A stretch of DNA of 64,000 bases from Asticcacaulis sp. YBE204 (lineage in GTDB: Bacteria > Pseudomonadota > Alphaproteobacteria > Caulobacterales > Caulobacteraceae): positions 22,010 to 86,009 of the forward strand of contig NZ_AWGF01000021.1 in NCBI RefSeq assembly GCF_000495855.1. Reading direction: 5' to 3'. Below the pieces are notes generated by a model. The model had not been told where the DNA came from. It saw only the letters and a program-made list of their open reading frames with translations, and did no database searches. Within the stretch, counting starts at the first letter, position 1. Each line of letters begins with the position of its first letter. This document shows, piece after piece, positions 25,658 to 34,501 of the stretch. Both the position numbers and the translations under genes were made by a program.

Positions 25658-25828
25658 ATGGGGCAAGGCTATTCGATCGAAAACGAATGTCACATCCCCG
25701 ATCCCATCGTGGGGGCCTATGCCATATCCGGCCTGATGTACGATACCGATCGCACGACCCTGACCCCGCAATTGAGCGCCTGCGTTCTCACCGCTAGCGG
25801 CGACTGGTACCTGATCCAGCTGACGTAG
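25658..25828 (+). CDS. Possible small protein, 56 residues
   Basis: An open frame from ATG 25658 to TAG 25826-25828 reads MGQGYSIENECHIPDPIVGA and ends DWYLIQLT. It starts right after a terminator and has no good ribosome site (the T-rich terminator tail lies there). Composition is protein-like, but there is no recognised domain. It could be a remnant of a longer gene. The 25829-26118 stretch after it has no supported gene. Confidence 0.3.
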   Translation: MGQGYSIENECHIPDPIVGAYAISGLMYDTDRTTLTPQLSACVLTASGDWYLIQLT

Positions 25829-26118
25829 ATGAGCCGTGCCAATAATGTAACGCGGGCAACCCTGCGCTGGTGGCGGTTTTAACTTTCAGGGTTTTATTGC
25901 GGCAACGACATGCCGATCCGGGCTTTTTCCGGCGTAATTTCCCGCCTGCCGGGCAGATTGAGGCCCTTTGCGGGCGATTGCATCAGAATTGCTGCAATCG
26001 TTTGTAGCGTCGCCGCAATCGCCATAATCGCGGTCTTAATCGCGTCGCAAAGCGGGCGCTTCCTCTGCCGCGCCGCCCCCAAATCTCGGAGGGACGGCAT
26101 GGCAAAAGGAACATGCAT

Positions 26119-26307
26119 ATGTCCAAAATCGTTACGTCTGTGGCCGCCGCGGCGGTCGTTCTGGGTCTCAGCTTCGGCGCCGCCAATGCCGCGACCGCCC
26201 CTAAACCGGCTGAGAAGCCCGCCGCTGTTCAGGCGGTGAAGAAGGCCGAAACGCACAAGCATCACGCCAAAAAGGCCGCGACCCCGACCAAGGCCCCGAC
26301 CAGTTAA
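26119..26307 (+). CDS. Small secreted Lys/Ala/His-rich protein
   Basis: A 62-residue protein with a signal peptide (MSKIVTSVAAAAVVLGLSFG, then AANAA). The mature part is about 40 residues, rich in Ala, Lys and Pro with HKHH. AAAAGGA lies nine bases before ATG 26119; the in-frame ATG at 26113 is too close to it. Similar short Ala/Lys-rich exported proteins are common in Caulobacterales. Function unknown; His/Lys content hints at binding metal or nucleic acid only loosely. Confidence 0.65.
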   Translation: MSKIVTSVAAAAVVLGLSFGAANAATAPKPAEKPAAVQAVKKAETHKHHAKKAATPTKAPTS

Positions 26308-26334
26308 TTCGTTCCAGATTGCCACTTAAGCAGA

Positions 26335-26368
26335 AGCCCTCCCGAGTCCACCTCGGGAGGGCTTTTTC
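26335..26368 (+). terminator. Strong terminator, bidirectional by position
   Basis: AGCCCTCCCGAG at 26335-26346 pairs with CTCGGGAGGGCT at 26352-26363, followed by TTTTT. It separates the small secreted gene from convergent gatB and may serve both. Confidence 0.9.
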
Positions 26369-26382
26369 TGTTCCTGGCGCGC

Positions 26383-27885
26383 TTAAAGGCCCAGCTTCGC
26401 CTTGAGTATTTCATTGACCGCCGCCGGATTGGCCTTGCCGCCGGTAGCCTTCATGACCTGCCCGACGAACCAGCCGATGGCCTGAGGCTTGGTGGCGACC
26501 TCGGCGGCCTTGTCCGGATTGGCGGCGATGATGTCATCGACGGCCTTCTCGATCGCGCCGGTATCGGTCACCTGCTTGAGGCCGTGCTTTTCGACGATCT
26601 CGGCGGGCGTGATCGCGCCCTGACCGTCCCACATGTGCTCGAACACCGTCTTGGCGATCTTGCTGGAGATGACATTGGTCTCGATCAGTTCGACCAGACC
26701 GTTGATGTGCGCGGGCGGCAGCGGGCTGTCGGCGATCTCCAGCCCGTCCTTGGTCAGACGCGCCAGAAGCTCGTTCGTCACCCAGTTGGCGACCAGCTTG
26801 GCGTCGCGGCCCTTGGCGGCGGCTTCGTAGTAATCGGCGCGCGCCTGTTCGGTGATCAGCACGGTGGCGTCGTACTGGCTCAGGCCGTACTGCGTCATCA
26901 GGCGCTGGCGCTTGTCGTCGGGTAATTCCGGCAGGGACTTTTTGATGTCCTCGATCCACGCCAATTCGAGTTCGAGCGGCAGCAGGTCGGGATCGGGGAA
27001 GTAGCGGTAATCGTGCGCCTCTTCCTTCGAACGCAGGGAGCGCGTCTCGACCTTCACCGAATCGAACAAGCGAGTCTCCTGCGTGATCGACCCGCCGTCT
27101 TCGAGGATTTCGATCTGACGGCGCGCTTCGTACTCAATGGCCTGTTGCATGAAGCGGAACGAGTTGACGTTCTTGATCTCGCAGCGCGTACCGAACGACG
27201 CCCCGACCTTGCGGACCGAGACGTTGACGTCAGCGCGCATATTGCCCTTTTCCATGTCGCCGTCGGACGTGCCGAGATAGACGAGGATGGTGCGGATCTT
27301 CTTGAAATAGGCCACGGCCTCTTCCGCCGAGCGGATGTCGGGCTTACTCACGATTTCCATCAGCGCCGTGCCCGCGCGGTTCAGGTCGACATAGGTGGCG
27401 GTCGGATCGAGGTCGTGGATCGACTTGCCCGCGTCCTGTTCAAGGTGCAGGCGCTCGATGCGTACGATCTTCTGCGAACCGTCGCTGAGGTCGATCGACA
27501 CCTCGCCCTCGCCGACGATGGGGTAGAAGAGCTGCGAAATCTGATAGCCCTGCGGCAGGTCGGGATAGAAGTAGTTCTTGCGGTCGAAACGCGAGTGGGC
27601 GTTGATCTGCGCCTTGAGGCCCAGCCCCGTCTTCACCGCCTGTTCGACGCAGAAACCGTTCAGCACCGGCAACATGCCGGGGAAGCCCGCGTCGATCAGC
27701 GACACCTGCTCGTTAGGCCCCGCGCCGAAGCCGACGGCGGCGCCGGAAAACAGCTTGGAGGTCGAGGCGACCTGCGCGTGGATTTCCAGGCCGATCACGA
27801 GTTCCCACGGACCGGTCCGGCCCTGAATGAGTTTGGCGGTTTCGGCCTCGCGGCCTGAGTCGAGCGGAGAAGCAATGTTTGTCAT
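26383..27885 (-). CDS. gatB: Asp/Glu-tRNA amidotransferase subunit B
   Basis: A 500-residue GatB. With GatA and GatC it converts Glu-tRNA(Gln) and Asp-tRNA(Asn) to the correct amidated forms in organisms lacking GlnRS or AsnRS. Signatures: [60 protein letters not shown]. The tail domain (YqeY-like helices) ends [13 protein letters not shown]. Length is normal. GatA and GatC are not in the window. Confidence 0.97.
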   Translation of the reverse strand: MTNIASPLDSGREAETAKLIQGRTGPWELVIGLEIHAQVASTSKLFSGAAVGFGAGPNEQVSLIDAGFPGMLPVLNGFCVEQAVKTGLGLKAQINAHSRFDRKNYFYPDLPQGYQISQLFYPIVGEGEVSIDLSDGSQKIVRIERLHLEQDAGKSIHDLDPTATYVDLNRAGTALMEIVSKPDIRSAEEAVAYFKKIRTILVYLGTSDGDMEKGNMRADVNVSVRKVGASFGTRCEIKNVNSFRFMQQAIEYEARRQIEILEDGGSITQETRLFDSVKVETRSLRSKEEAHDYRYFPDPDLLPLELELAWIEDIKKSLPELPDDKRQRLMTQYGLSQYDATVLITEQARADYYEAAAKGRDAKLVANWVTNELLARLTKDGLEIADSPLPPAHINGLVELIETNVISSKIAKTVFEHMWDGQGAITPAEIVEKHGLKQVTDTGAIEKAVDDIIAANPDKAAEVATKPQAIGWFVGQVMKATGGKANPAAVNEILKAKLGL

Positions 27886-27944
27886 AGGCGATCTATAGCG
27901 ATTGCCGACGCGCGCGAAAAGAGGGGAAGTCAGTAATTACTTAC

Positions 27945-28313
27945 TTATAAATACTGCTGAACGACCGGATCGACCGTGATCAGTTCGATGCCTTCGACCA
28001 CCGACTGCGCGACCAGTATGCGGTCGAACGGGTCCTTGTGCAGCGGCGGCAGGGTATCGACCAACACCGCGTGCAGGCTGAGGATTGGCAATTCCTGATA
28101 GCCATTGTCCAGAAGCCCCCGGCGTAAGCGGCGCGGATCAACCTGAAAATCGTCGCGGCCCAGACCGCGCTTGATCGCCACTTCCCACAGGCTGGCGGCG
28201 CTGAATAGCAACTCGTTGTCGGAATTTTCAAGGCGAAGGCGGATATCGGCAGGCAACCGGTCAGGTTCCCCCGCCGCCCACAGCAGGATATGCGTATCGA
28301 GCAGCAGCTTCAT
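27945..28313 (-). CDS. vapC: PIN-domain toxin, VapC type
   Basis: A 122-residue PIN-domain ribonuclease. Acidic active-site residues are visible: LLLDTHILLW (first Asp), SAASLWEVAIK (Glu), KDPFDRILVAQ (third Asp), ITVDPVVQQY (fourth Asp). Such toxins cut tRNA or rRNA and are neutralised by the partner antitoxin. Its start overlaps the antitoxin stop by four bases, the usual antitoxin-first arrangement. The target RNA cannot be read from sequence. Confidence 0.88.
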   Translation of the reverse strand: MKLLLDTHILLWAAGEPDRLPADIRLRLENSDNELLFSAASLWEVAIKRGLGRDDFQVDPRRLRRGLLDNGYQELPILSLHAVLVDTLPPLHKDPFDRILVAQSVVEGIELITVDPVVQQYL

Positions 28314-28552
28314 TCGCCACCGAACAATACGGCGATCTCAACTTCACCCATACGGTCGAAATCGTCCGGCACCCTGATCTGACCTGCCATGAAACCAAGT
28401 CGTCGCACCTGATTTCGTGTCGGTGCATCGAGCGCCGTTACCTTGGCCACAGGCTTACCGGCCTTGGCGATGATGATGCTTTCGCCTTTTGCGGCTTGTT
28501 CGACCAGACGCGACAAATGCGTCTTGGCCTCGTGAATATTGACCGTCGCCAT
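28310..28552 (-). CDS. Phd/YefM-type antitoxin
   Basis: An 80-residue antitoxin. The N-terminal half is a Phd/YefM DNA-binding fold (VNIHEAKTHLSRLVEQAA, then GKPVAKVTAL). The C-terminal half (IRVPDDFDRMGEVEIAVLFG) is the toxin-binding arm. It should repress the operon through the palindrome at 28564-28585, 12 bases upstream of its start. Partner of the PIN toxin at 27945. Confidence 0.88.
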   Translation of the reverse strand: MATVNIHEAKTHLSRLVEQAAKGESIIIAKAGKPVAKVTALDAPTRNQVRRLGFMAGQIRVPDDFDRMGEVEIAVLFGGE

Positions 28553-28563
28553 GCGTCACCCAT

Positions 28564-28585
28564 TAAACTAAGTCTTATTAGTTTA
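28564..28585. promoter_or_regulatory. Palindromic operator upstream of antitoxin
   Basis: TAAACTAA at 28564-28571 and TTAGTTTA at 28578-28585 form a perfect inverted repeat with a six-base spacer. It is 12 bases before the antitoxin start, where an autoregulatory Phd-type antitoxin normally binds. Confidence 0.75.
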
Positions 28586-28618
28586 GTCTAAAAATGACTC
28601 TCAGGCAATATAGCAAAA

Positions 28619-28640
28619 CGCCCGGTGTTTCCACCGGGCG
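28619..28640 (-). terminator. Terminator of small secreted gene 28649-29134
   Basis: CGCCCGGTG at 28619-28627 pairs with CACCGGGCG at 28632-28640; on the minus strand the stem is followed by TTTTGC. It lies just after the stop of the minus-strand gene at 28649. Confidence 0.85.
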
Positions 28641-28648
28641 CCGTGTGC

Positions 28649-29134
28649 TTAGTGACGGTCGGGACGGTCGCCACCGGGCCGGTCATTGCGATTATCGTTG
28701 TTGCGGTTATCGTTGCGGTCGTCGCGGCGGTCGTCCCTGCGATCATCATGACGATCATTGCGCGGGTCCCACTTCATCGACTTGCCGTTCTTGTGGGTGT
28801 AATAGACCTTGTAGGCCGGACGGTCGTAGAAATAGGCGATGCGGTAACCGCGCGGCGCCTTCGGCGGGTCGTAGCGGTTGCCGCTGAACACGTAATACTG
28901 GCCGTTCAGGCAATTGGCATTGGTCGTATAGGTCGTGGTCGTGGTGCGCGAACCGCCGGGACCCCATTCGGTGTTGCGCGTCTGACGGTAGGTTTCCTTC
29001 TGATAGCAGAAGCCGTCATAGGTGCGGGTTTGCGTCTGATTATAGGGACGCGGCTGAGCGCTGGCGGTCGTCGCCATGCCGCCGGTCATCAGGGCCGTGG
29101 CAGCGATGGCCATCATCGTCTTGGTCGTGTTCAT
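28649..29134 (-). CDS. Small secreted protein, YYVF/HKNGK family, no glycine zipper
   Basis: A 161-residue exported protein. ATG 29134 gives a signal peptide (MNTTKTMMAIAATALMTGGM, then ATTASAQ). Core pattern: YDGFCYQKE, then ANCLNGQYYVFSGNRYDPP, APRGYRIAYF and YKVYYTHKNGK. The tail is Asp/Arg/Asn repeats (DDRRDDRRDDRNDNRNNDN). Same core as the two neighbours at 29357 and 30022, but the glycine-zipper segment between the first and second motif is missing. A conserved Cys in each motif could form a disulfide. Role unknown, presumably envelope. Confidence 0.7.
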   Translation of the reverse strand: MNTTKTMMAIAATALMTGGMATTASAQPRPYNQTQTRTYDGFCYQKETYRQTRNTEWGPGGSRTTTTTYTTNANCLNGQYYVFSGNRYDPPKAPRGYRIAYFYDRPAYKVYYTHKNGKSMKWDPRNDRHDDRRDDRRDDRNDNRNNDNRNDRPGGDRPDRH

Positions 29135-29201
29135 AGCTTTAGCCTTTCGTGGGTTGCGCGGGCCGTTGGCTTGCCCTCGAACGAGTGTGAGCCTTGCGGC
29201 T

Positions 29202-29217
29202 TGAACCTCATCTGAAC
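29202..29217. promoter_or_regulatory. TGAA-N7-TGAA direct repeat
   Basis: TGAAC at 29202-29206 and again at 29213-29217, 11 bases apart start to start, about 70 bases upstream of the gene starting at 29134. The same spacing is seen at 29884-29899. Direct repeats one helical turn apart fit an OmpR/PhoB-family response regulator; the protein is not known. Confidence 0.5.
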
Positions 29218-29311
29218 GAAGCATGACCTTTAAAGCCGCGGCATTACGGCGCTGAAACTATTCGGTTTATGCGTTGCGGAACTATGGCTGAGTCCTTTCG
29301 GAATATAAAAA

Positions 29312-29335
29312 ACGCCCGCTGTTTCCAGCGGGCGT
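29312..29335 (-). terminator. Terminator of gene 29357-29830
   Basis: ACGCCCGCTG at 29312-29321 pairs with CAGCGGGCGT at 29326-29335 with a four-base loop; on the minus strand a T run follows. It closes the glycine-zipper gene. Confidence 0.85.
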
Positions 29336-29356
29336 CGAAGGCGTCAGGCGTGGTGA

Positions 29357-29830
29357 TTAGTGCTTGTGCTTCTTCGGCGGGGCCCAGGTCTGCACCTTGC
29401 CGTTCTTGTGTGTGTAGTAGGTATTGTAGACCGGACGCTCGCCCGCATTATAGTAGGCGACACGGTAGCCCTTGGGCGCCGCCGGCGGGGCGTATTCGCG
29501 ACCGTCGAAGACGTAATACTGGTTGTTCAGGCACTGACGGACGGCCTTTTCCTTCTCGTGCTCGCCGATCTGGTTGCCGATGATGCCGCCGACGACCGCA
29601 CCGGCCACTGTGCCTTCGGTCTTGTTGCCCTTGCCCGCAACGACATTGCCGATCACCGCGCCGGCACCGGCACCGATCAGCGTGCCCTTCGTCTTCGTGT
29701 TCTGCTCTTTTTCATAGCAGAAGCCGTCGAGACGGTTTTGCGCCGAGGCCGGGGCCGAAACCATGAGGGCGGCGGCCATGACGGCCAGACCGAAGCCGGA
29801 AGCGATACCTTTGTGAGCGGACGTGGTCAT
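29357..29830 (-). CDS. Glycine-zipper secreted protein, paralogue 1
   Basis: A 157-residue exported protein. ATG 29830 gives a signal peptide (GFGLAVMAAALMVSAPASAQ). Then LDGFCYEKE, and a glycine zipper of the 2TM/17-kDa antigen type (GTLIGAGAGAVIGNVVAGKG, then GTVAGAVVGGIIGNQIGE). The shared core follows: CLNNQYYVFDGREYAPPAAP, YNTYYTHKNGK. Glycine zippers of this type pack in the outer membrane or periplasm. Paralogue of 30022-30468 and 28649-29134, each with its own terminator. Precise role unknown. Confidence 0.8.
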   Translation of the reverse strand: MTTSAHKGIASGFGLAVMAAALMVSAPASAQNRLDGFCYEKEQNTKTKGTLIGAGAGAVIGNVVAGKGNKTEGTVAGAVVGGIIGNQIGEHEKEKAVRQCLNNQYYVFDGREYAPPAAPKGYRVAYYNAGERPVYNTYYTHKNGKVQTWAPPKKHKH

Positions 29831-29883
29831 GTGAAACTCTCCTTTGAGACCGGATTCTGTGAGGCCAATATAGCCAGTGCGCC

Positions 29884-29899
29884 TGAACCCAAACTGAAC
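29884..29899. promoter_or_regulatory. TGAA-N7-TGAA direct repeat
   Basis: TGAAC at 29884-29888 and 29895-29899, again 11 bases apart, with a further TGAAA at 29904. It lies about 55 bases upstream of the start at 29830 and matches the motif at 29202-29217 in sequence and spacing. Confidence 0.5.
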
Positions 29900-29980
29900 A
29901 GGCTGAAAATCTTTCAATGATTGAGCCTATGCCGCCCGCCTGCGGCAGAATTCGGGCAGGGCCGGGTTTCACGCATAAAA

Positions 29981-30003
29981 AAGCCCGGCATGAGACCGGG
30001 CTT
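29981..30003 (-). terminator. Terminator of gene 30022-30468
   Basis: AAGCCCGG at 29981-29988 pairs with CCGGGCTT at 29996-30003; the minus strand shows a T run after the stem. It closes the second glycine-zipper gene. Confidence 0.85.
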
Positions 30004-30021
30004 TTCCGTTATATTGATCGC

Positions 30022-30468
30022 TTAACGGCGATAGGCATAGTCCTGACCGTCGCGACGGACCCAGTAGCGATCGTAATACGGACGCTGAGTGAATTGGGCG
30101 ACACGATAACCTTCAGGGGGCGCTTCCGGCGTGTAATATCCGCGATCATAAATATAGTAGCGGCTGTTGAGGCAGTTGGCCGCCGACGTTTCTTTTTCCT
30201 TGTTTTTCTTACCGACCTGATTGCCGATCACGCCGCCGACGATGGCGCCCAGAATCGTGCCTTCGGTCTTGTTGCCCTTACCGGCGACGACATTGCCGAC
30301 CACGGCACCGGCGCCGGCGCCGATCACCGTCCCTTTGGTGCGGGCCGAGCTCTCTTTCTGATAGCACCAGCCGTCATAGCTCTGCGCAGAGGCGGAAGCG
30401 GTCGCGGCCAGAGACAGGACACCGGCCAAAGCGGCAGCGCTCAACAGGATTTTCGTCTTATGTGTCAT
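30022..30468 (-). CDS. Glycine-zipper secreted protein, paralogue 2
   Basis: A 148-residue exported protein with a signal peptide (LLSAAALAGVLSLAATASAS). Core: YDGWCYQKESSARTKGTVIG, zipper segment AGAGAVVGNVVAGKGNKTEG, then LGAIVGGVIGNQVGKK, then CLNSRYYIYDRGYYTP and APPEGYRVAQF. The second motif is close to that of 29357-29830, while the C-terminal HKNGK is replaced by WVRRDGQDYAY. The zipper halves of the two paralogues are almost identical, pointing to recent duplication or conversion. The 30469-30792 gap upstream holds no gene, only the promoter region shared with the receptor at 30793. Confidence 0.8.
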   Translation of the reverse strand: MTHKTKILLSAAALAGVLSLAATASASAQSYDGWCYQKESSARTKGTVIGAGAGAVVGNVVAGKGNKTEGTILGAIVGGVIGNQVGKKNKEKETSAANCLNSRYYIYDRGYYTPEAPPEGYRVAQFTQRPYYDRYWVRRDGQDYAYRR

Positions 30469-30792
30469 AGTGCACCTCTATATTTAGGCCCGCCGGTTTC
30501 CGGTTACGGGCAGTGTGCCCGTGCATGGGCGCTTCGTGATATCGAGACAGTGAACCTGACGAGCTAAACTTTCGATGCCCAAGCCGGGGGGTGAAATAAG
30601 GATAGGGGAAAGAACCTTCCCTTACGGAAATGGCAAAAAAGCCATAGATTTCGCGCTTGCAACAAAACCGCCACGATCCCGTTGCAAAAGCGACATCCTG
30701 TGTTAGCGTAACCCCGCTACCCCTGACCAACAAAGGGGCGCACAGGGGTAAATCGCGGGGGAAGGACATGAATCCATTGAGGAAAACCCAGC

Positions 30793-33021
30793 ATGTCCAA
30801 ACTGAATCAACGCGCACCGAATAAACTGACCGCTGCCCTGAGCGGCGCTTCCCTCCTCGTCCTCAGCCTGTGCGCCGGTCAGGCCGTCGCCGAAGACGCC
30901 CCGCCCGCTGAAGACGGATCGGTCACCGAAGTCGTCGTCACGGCTTCGCGCCGTCTGGAAAAAGCCATCGACGTGCCGATCGCCGTCACCACCATTTCCG
31001 GCACCAAGCTCGACGTCATCAATTCGTCCGGCCTCGACATCCGCGTCCTGTCGGCGCGCACCCCGTCGCTGACGGTGGAATCGTCCTTCGGCCGCACCTA
31101 TCCGCGCTTCTATATCCGCGGCCTCGGCAATCCCGATTTCGACGTCAATGCCGCCCAGCCGGTATCGGTCGTCTATGACGGCGTGGCGATGGAAAGCCCG
31201 ATGCTGAAGGCCTTCCCGATCTTCGATCTGGCCTCGGTCGAAGTCCTGCGCGGCCCGCAAGGCACCCTGTTCGGTCGCAACACCCCCGCCGGTGTGGTCA
31301 AGCTCGATTCGGCCAAGCCGTCGGACATCTTCGGCGGCTATTACAGCGTCGCCGCCGGCAACCTCGGCACGGTCAATGCCGAAGGCGCGATCACCGGCCC
31401 GCTCGGTCACGGCTTCACCGCCCGCCTGTCCGGCCTCGTTCAGCGCCGCGACGACTGGGTCGACAATATTTCGGGCTCGGCCATCTCGCCCAAGAAACTC
31501 GAAGGCTATGAGGACAAGGCCCTGCGCGCGCAACTGGCCTATGAGAACGGCAATTTCAATGCCCTGCTCAACGTCCACGTCCGCGACCTTGACGGTACGC
31601 CGCGTATCTTCCGCGCCGGTGTGTTCCAAAAGGGTACCAACGACTTCATCGCCGGTTTCGACATCAAGAAGGTGTCGCTGGACGGTCTGGCCAGCCAGAG
31701 CCTGTCGTCGGGCGGCGTCGGCCTGACGATGTCCTATGCCTTCGAGGGCATGGGTACGCTGAACTCGATCACGGCCTTTGAAACGGCCGAGGTCTCTTCG
31801 ACCGGCGATATCGACGGCGGCAGCATCTATAGCGGCACCGGCCTATATCGCGGGGCCTTCCCATCCAATACCGGCGGCACGTCGAAGCCGACCGAGTTCT
31901 CGCAGGAACTGCGCTTCGAGACCGAGCAATTCGGCAAGTGGCGCGGTCAGTTCGGTGTCTATTACTTCACCCAGACCCTGAAATTCTCCGAAAAGGGGTA
32001 CGATAGCGCGGGCAAGCAGAACCAGAACGTCCTGCACGACAACCTGAACATCAACTACGGCCTCTTCGGTTCGGCGGAATATCAGGCGACCGACAAGCTG
32101 ACCCTGCGCGGCGGCCTGCGCTATTCGTCCGATCGCAAGAAGGATCTGGTCGGCGGTCAGGCGACCCTGCCCGGCGTAACCCTGCCGGTGACGACCCGCG
32201 TCGACGGCGACAACGTGTCGGGCGATTTCAGCGCCACCTACGTGCTGACGCCGTCGGTCAACCTCTATGCCCGCGTCGCCACCGGCTATCTGGCCCCGGC
32301 GATTCAGGATCGTGTCAACTTCTTCGGCGCGCCGACCACCGCCACGGAACAGACCTCGACCTCCGGCGAAGTCGGCATGAAGGGCGTCTTCATGCAGCGC
32401 AAGTTGCGCTTCGACCTGAGCGTCTATGCGTTCGAGACCAAGGACATCCAGCTGACCGCCGTCGGCGGCTCGGTCAATACGGCCAAGCTGATCAACGCGG
32501 AAAAGGCCATCGGCCGCGGTATCGAAATCGACCTCGAAGCCCGTCCGATCGCCAACCTCGTCCTGACCGCCGGCGCCAGCTACAACTATACCGAAATCCA
32601 GGACCCCACGCTGGGCGTCGGCCCCTGCGGCGGCGGCTGTACGATGCGCGATCCGATCGTCGGCGGCTTTGCCCGTATCGACGGCAATCCGCTGCCTCAG
32701 GCCCCGAAGCTGGTCACCAACCTGACGGCGCAATATAGCTGGCCCCTGACCAGCGGCGCCAAGGTCTTCGTCTATGGCGACTACGCCTATCGCTCGACGG
32801 TCAATTTCTTCCTCTACGAGGCCGTGGAGTTCAAGGGCAAGGCCTTCGGTCAACTGGGCCTGCGCGGCGGTTATGTGACGTCGGGCGGCATGGAAATCGC
32901 CGCCTATGTCCGCAACCTGTCGGACGAGATCGTCGCCGAAAGTGCCATCGACTTCAACAACCTGACCGGGATGGTGTCGGAACCCCGCACCTATGGCATC
33001 AGTCTGAAGAAGGCGTTCTAA
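30793..33021 (+). CDS. TonB-dependent receptor
   Basis: A 742-residue outer membrane transporter. Signal peptide to about residue 34 (SLCAGQAVAED), then a TonB box (TEVVVTASRR), plug domain (about 50-165; RFYIRGLGNPDFDVNAAQPV and EVLRGPQGTLFGRNTP), then a 22-strand barrel ending in Phe (SLKKAF). The sequence fits the broad iron-siderophore/IroN-like or generic receptor class; substrate unknown. GAGGAAAA lies before the ATG. It stands alone, with no partner gene, and converges on the GH19-like gene through a shared terminator. Confidence 0.92.
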   Translation: MSKLNQRAPNKLTAALSGASLLVLSLCAGQAVAEDAPPAEDGSVTEVVVTASRRLEKAIDVPIAVTTISGTKLDVINSSGLDIRVLSARTPSLTVESSFGRTYPRFYIRGLGNPDFDVNAAQPVSVVYDGVAMESPMLKAFPIFDLASVEVLRGPQGTLFGRNTPAGVVKLDSAKPSDIFGGYYSVAAGNLGTVNAEGAITGPLGHGFTARLSGLVQRRDDWVDNISGSAISPKKLEGYEDKALRAQLAYENGNFNALLNVHVRDLDGTPRIFRAGVFQKGTNDFIAGFDIKKVSLDGLASQSLSSGGVGLTMSYAFEGMGTLNSITAFETAEVSSTGDIDGGSIYSGTGLYRGAFPSNTGGTSKPTEFSQELRFETEQFGKWRGQFGVYYFTQTLKFSEKGYDSAGKQNQNVLHDNLNINYGLFGSAEYQATDKLTLRGGLRYSSDRKKDLVGGQATLPGVTLPVTTRVDGDNVSGDFSATYVLTPSVNLYARVATGYLAPAIQDRVNFFGAPTTATEQTSTSGEVGMKGVFMQRKLRFDLSVYAFETKDIQLTAVGGSVNTAKLINAEKAIGRGIEIDLEARPIANLVLTAGASYNYTEIQDPTLGVGPCGGGCTMRDPIVGGFARIDGNPLPQAPKLVTNLTAQYSWPLTSGAKVFVYGDYAYRSTVNFFLYEAVEFKGKAFGQLGLRGGYVTSGGMEIAAYVRNLSDEIVAESAIDFNNLTGMVSEPRTYGISLKKAF

Positions 33022-33067
33022 AAAAGCGCCTTGGCTGGGCCGAACTTCGTTTTGGAGCCATACAAGG

Positions 33068-33099
33068 AAAGCCCCCGGTCATGGCCGGGGGCTTTCTTT
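33068..33099. terminator. Bidirectional terminator
   Basis: GCCCCCGG at 33071-33078 pairs with CCGGGGGC at 33085-33092, flanked by AAA on the left and TTT on the right. It separates the TonB receptor and the convergent GH19-like gene and can serve both. Confidence 0.85.
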
Positions 33100-33692
33100 T
33101 ACGCGGTCAGCGCCACGTGGAACTGTCTGGCATAGCCCGCGATGGTGCTGGCGCGGTCCACGCCATTGATGATGCGCCGCGCCTCGATCCAGTCGGTATG
33201 GCTTTGGGTGAAATAGTCGCCCAGTGCCTTGCCGCTGAACAGGCCGCGCGTCATGCCGACGAACAGGATCCTCGCGGCGATATCAGGCTGCACGGCCAGA
33301 TCGGGTTCATTGATCAGGTCGATCCCCAGCACTTCGCCCATGCGTTTGTAGTTGGCCTTCCACGTCAGTTGCACAAAGCCTCGTCCGGCATAGCGCACGC
33401 CGTCACCGGGCGTCAGGTTGCCGTTCTTCCGCGCCAAAGCCGCGCGCGCCGGATCTTTGCTGTGCGGGTCGTACATCCGCCTGAGATAGGCCGCACCGCC
33501 CTTTTCCTTGGCCGGCTGCATCGTAAAGCCCGTCTCGTGATAAGCCGTCGCCAATCCGTAGGCCAGTTCGCGCGCGTCGTCGGCCTGCCACACCGCAAGG
33601 ATGGCTTCGATCCCTTCGACCTGTTTCGGTTTCAGCTTTCCACCGAACAGCGAGGTGCGGATAGAGGTATAAAAACGGTCGCGATCAGTCAT
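33099..33692 (-). CDS. GH19-like lysozyme/endolysin-type enzyme
   Basis: A 197-residue protein of the glycoside hydrolase 19 fold, which cuts chitin or peptidoglycan. The catalytic motif AYHETGFTMQPA (His-Glu) is visible, as is YAGRGFVQLTWKANYKRMGE, the typical substrate loop. No signal peptide, as with phage endolysins and many cytoplasmic-stored lytic enzymes. No other phage gene is adjacent, so it may be a stray lysis gene or a host cell-wall enzyme. Confidence 0.8.
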   Translation of the reverse strand: MTDRDRFYTSIRTSLFGGKLKPKQVEGIEAILAVWQADDARELAYGLATAYHETGFTMQPAKEKGGAAYLRRMYDPHSKDPARAALARKNGNLTPGDGVRYAGRGFVQLTWKANYKRMGEVLGIDLINEPDLAVQPDIAARILFVGMTRGLFSGKALGDYFTQSHTDWIEARRIINGVDRASTIAGYARQFHVALTA

Positions 33693-33744
33693 GGTAGGGC
33701 CCTCTTAAAGAGGAACAGCCTAGGCGCACGCCGCACGACGGGGA

Positions 33745-34461
33745 TTAATCGAGGGGATTTTCCGGCAAGGCCCAGTCGATGGGGTCGACGCCCTTCATGT
33801 CCAGCCAGGCATTGGCCTTGGAAAACGGGCGGCTGCCAAGAAATCCGTTGTGCGCCGACAGCGGCGACGGGTGCGCCGATTTGAGGATCAGGTGCCGCGA
33901 CGGATCGACGAATGAGGCCTTTTTCTGGGCATAAGCCCCCCACAGAATGAAGACCACCGGCTGCGGCAGTTCATTCACCCGCGCGATCACCGCGTCGGTG
34001 AAACGCTCCCAGCCCTTGCCCTGGTGAGCGGCGGCCTTGCCTTCTTCGACGGTCAGAACACTGTTGAGCAGCAGAACGCCCTGCTTCGCCCAGGCTTCGA
34101 GGAACCCGTTCCGGGCGGGCGGGATACCGAGGTCGGCGTTCAGTTCCTTGTAGATATTGATCAGCGACGGCGGGATACGCACGCCCGGGCGGACCGAAAA
34201 ACACAGGCCGTGCGCCTGACCTTCGCCGTGATAGGGGTCCTGCCCCAGAATGACGACCTTGACGGTGTCCGGCGGCGTCAGGTTGAGGGCGCGGAAATAT
34301 TCGTTACCTCTGGGAAAAATGCGCTTGCCCGCCGCCTTCTCGGTTTGCAGAAACTGTTTCAGCACCTGCATGTAGGGGCTGGCGAATTCGTTGGCCAGCA
34401 AGGCCTTCCATTGCGGGTCGAGGGCACCGTCGGGAGCGGTTTGGGTCGCGGTATCGGTCAT
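33745..34461 (-). CDS. ung: Uracil-DNA glycosylase
   Basis: A 238-residue family 1 UDG that removes uracil from DNA for base excision repair. The water-activating motif [14 protein letters not shown] and the uracil-binding motif are present. Further motifs are [14 protein letters not shown] and [18 protein letters not shown] (the DNA-minor-groove Leu loop). ATG 34461 is chosen over the frame from 34524. Length is normal. Confidence 0.97.
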   Translation of the reverse strand: MTDTATQTAPDGALDPQWKALLANEFASPYMQVLKQFLQTEKAAGKRIFPRGNEYFRALNLTPPDTVKVVILGQDPYHGEGQAHGLCFSVRPGVRIPPSLINIYKELNADLGIPPARNGFLEAWAKQGVLLLNSVLTVEEGKAAAHQGKGWERFTDAVIARVNELPQPVVFILWGAYAQKKASFVDPSRHLILKSAHPSPLSAHNGFLGSRPFSKANAWLDMKGVDPIDWALPENPLD

Positions 34462-34501
34462 GCGCGCATCAAGCCGCGACTCCCGCGTACGGTCAAGGCC
34501 G

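Noticed and set aside
33099..33692. GH19 gene as part of a prophage lysis module
   Set aside because: No holin, structural or integrase genes nearby; neighbours are host housekeeping genes.
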